Position numbers and translations under genes: made by a program | NCBI RefSeq assembly: GCF_001522545.3 | Contig: NC_031768.1 | Location: 89,390,230-89,454,229 of the forward strand | DNA: 64,000 bases | Direction: 5' to 3' | Source: Parus major | Lineage: Eukaryota > Chordata > Aves > Passeriformes > Paridae | The notes under the pieces: model-generated | What the model was told of the DNA's origin: nothing | What the model saw: only the letters and a program-made list of their open reading frames with translations | Databases searched by the model: none | Part shown: positions 62,101 through 64,000 of the stretch, in pieces | Layout: the number at the start of each line of letters is the position of its first letter | Position numbering within the stretch: the stretch's first letter is position 1

Positions 62101-63884
62101 AAAGTGATCAGTGTAAGGGAAGTTCATAACACTCTGCTGAAAAGGATGTTGTTCAGACTAATTCAGCTGCTCAAGCAGATTGCTTCTTTAACACTGTTTA
62201 TGACTTATGTCCTCAGTATAATACCACTATTTTTATGGCTCAGGAGTCACCAATGGAATAAATTAATTCAAGGGATGTTCCAGATAATGAGGAGTTTGTC
62301 CTGCAGCAAAAAGTTCTCTAACGAAGGGTAAAATATTAGAGGCCTGGAGTATGCAGCAATTAGCAGATTTTGATAATTGGTGAGAATGGAAATGAGAAAA
62401 ACAAAGGTGAAAAAAAAGGTGAAATACTTTATGATTGCATTATCTATCAAGGCTGCACAGCATTTCCTATAAAAATATCTTGGATTCACTTGCTTATAAT
62501 TTTCAGAGTGATGGAAAGTTAAAATGAAAGAGGACATTTCCAAGAAGAAGGCTAAAAAAATGCATTTGTCCCATTTCAAGCATATCTTAGTTTTTTGTCT
62601 GAGACACTTCATCACACCATACAAACTGGAAATCTAGCTTTTCTGGGTCTTGACAAAAGCTATCCAAACTGGACCACACTTTACCACTTTGAAAAATCAT
62701 AGACCACACAGGTCTGTGGAGGCTTATTAGCACTTACTGGACAAAAAGCCATCTTCAAATCATCTCTGTGAAGTCCTGGCTGAGTATATTCTGTGTCCTT
62801 GCAGCTGCTGGAGCACCCATCACCTGGGCTGTGCACAGGTGGTGGCCAAGCCCACCCCGCCTGCCAGGTGTTGCAGTGGGAGGCTGCACTGAGCTGAGAG
62901 CAAAGCGGGGTTTATCTCATTTATCAAGTGATGACCACCACACTGGCTGTGAAACAGCATGGCAGAAGTGGTTGTGAAAGCCAGATGTGGGAGGAAAGAG
63001 GTAAATCTGTTTGAAGAATCTGCTGTGACTGGCGCTGGAATAGCTGGAGGAGGAGGTGGTGTAAGAGGGAAAGATGGTGTGACTGGGGCAAAGGCAGGAA
63101 TCGGGGAGGCTGATTTTCTGGATCAACAATAAACAGCAATGAGAACAGAGAGAAGGATTAAGCCACTGAGGATTCAGGGTTTGGAAGCAGCTGTTAGGCA
63201 AAAAAGAAGGTGAGGGAGTAGGGAAAAGAGCAGAAGTGAAAAATATATGTGATGGCAGGCCAAGCCAGGTGACTGGGTGTGAGTGGGACAGAGGTAGGGT
63301 GTGGGCATGACTTGAACTGGGATGCAGTTAGTGGAGGCAAGAGTGGGGAGAGGAAAGACTCTAACTTGACAGTGGTGGGACAGACAGCAGAGGAGGTAGC
63401 AAAGAAGCTGTTTGCTTTCAAGGGTCTGAAAAAGAATAGGATTGGAGAGCACATGGATGGCAAGAAGCAAAAAACTCCTGGTGGTACATATTGCTCTCCA
63501 GAGTTCAGGATGGAACCAAGGAATCCTCAGATTTTCATGTCATCTGCTTCCAGCATGTGGATCTGAAAGGCAAGTTTCTGGTGCTTTCCCTCCCACTGCT
63601 ACCCTAACATTTGTTAGTTGGAGAGGTCACAGTCACCTTGGTTTTCTCTTTGTCTTTTTGAAGAAGTCTTTGTCAGGGGGCTCTTACTACGGGTGGATGT
63701 GCATAACATGGCATCCTTGCTAAGCTGTGTTGGCTTTAAAACAAACTGACCAGCATCCTAAAAAGCAGGACACTGTAGTCTGTGCCAAAATGGCTCTGAA
63801 ATCAAGCATTCAGAAGTTACAGAAAACTGGAATTAAAACAATGTGCACAAACCTAATTTAGCTTAATTTTGGCATGTATGACTT

Positions 63885-64000
63885 TGTGGAAAAGAGGCCT
63901 GGAAGGGACGTCAAGGAGCCATCTGGGGACTCCAGTTCATCTCTTTCTCCTAAGGCAGGAGCAATTATTCCTAGACCATTCTTGACAAATGTTTCTGTAA
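63885..64000 (-). mobile_element. old CR1 LINE fragment, antisense, cut by window end
   Basis: GGCCTGGAAGGGACGTCAAG followed by CAGTTCATCTC, CTAGACCATTCTTGACAAAT and GTTTCTGTAA is the antisense order of an ancient CR1 3' end. It runs to the right edge. Confidence 0.65.

Larger units (their letters stand above)
56361..64000. other. intergenic region downstream of GPR156
   Basis: No exon chain or RNA gene is recognised on either strand. The region holds T-rich tracts (56603, 58730), old CR1 pieces and a 21-bp tandem repeat. By conserved gene order the next gene to the right should be GSK3B on the same strand; none of its coding sequence is seen here. Confidence 0.5.

Noticed and set aside
1..64000. 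CRISPR array, operon, phage or plasmid features
   Set aside because: No spaced identical direct repeats, no tightly packed genes and no bacterial signals; the DNA is vertebrate.

Overview
This is a piece of a bird-like vertebrate nuclear genome. The evidence is two intron-split vertebrate genes with canonical GT/AG junctions, many degraded CR1 LINE 3' ends, one fragment of an avian ERVL-type LTR, CpG-island promoters and compact introns. The species cannot be named from the sequence. No bacterial, phage or plasmid features and no CRISPR array are visible.

Layout: (1) 1-1.1 kb is upstream intergenic DNA with one CR1 scrap. (2) 1.1-16.06 kb is LRRC58 (+), with a CpG-island promoter, four coding exons (1478-1974, 11065-11193, 12447-12724, 14180-14388) giving 370 aa, and a 3' UTR ending near an ATTAAA signal at 16037. 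(3) 16.06-31.5 kb is intergenic, with no gene recognised; it holds an ERVL-type LTR fragment and minor repeats. (4) 31.55-32.6 kb is a second CpG island, the best candidate promoter for GPR156, with a possible non-coding first exon ending at a GTGGGT donor after 32148. (5) 32.1-40.46 kb is probably the first GPR156 intron, with a cluster of CR1 3' tails. (6) 40.5-55.3 kb is GPR156 (+), nine coding exons assembled here to 764 aa with all reading phases consistent. (7) 55.3-64 kb is the GPR156 3' UTR followed by intergenic DNA with older CR1 fragments.

The gene order and shared orientation (LRRC58 then GPR156) match the vertebrate block FSTL1-LRRC58-GPR156-GSK3B, so FSTL1 is expected off the left edge and GSK3B off the right edge. 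The two genes are not known to act in one pathway. LRRC58 is an intracellular leucine-rich-repeat protein. GPR156 is an orphan class C GPCR, related to GABA-B receptors but lacking the large ligand-binding ectodomain, and is known from mouse and zebrafish work to signal through Gi in orienting sensory hair cells. I see no undescribed gene system. The points most worth checking are the unassigned CpG island, repeated homeodomain-like sites in GPR156 introns, oppositely oriented CR1 copies around GPR156 exons, and out-of-frame upstream ATGs in LRRC58.
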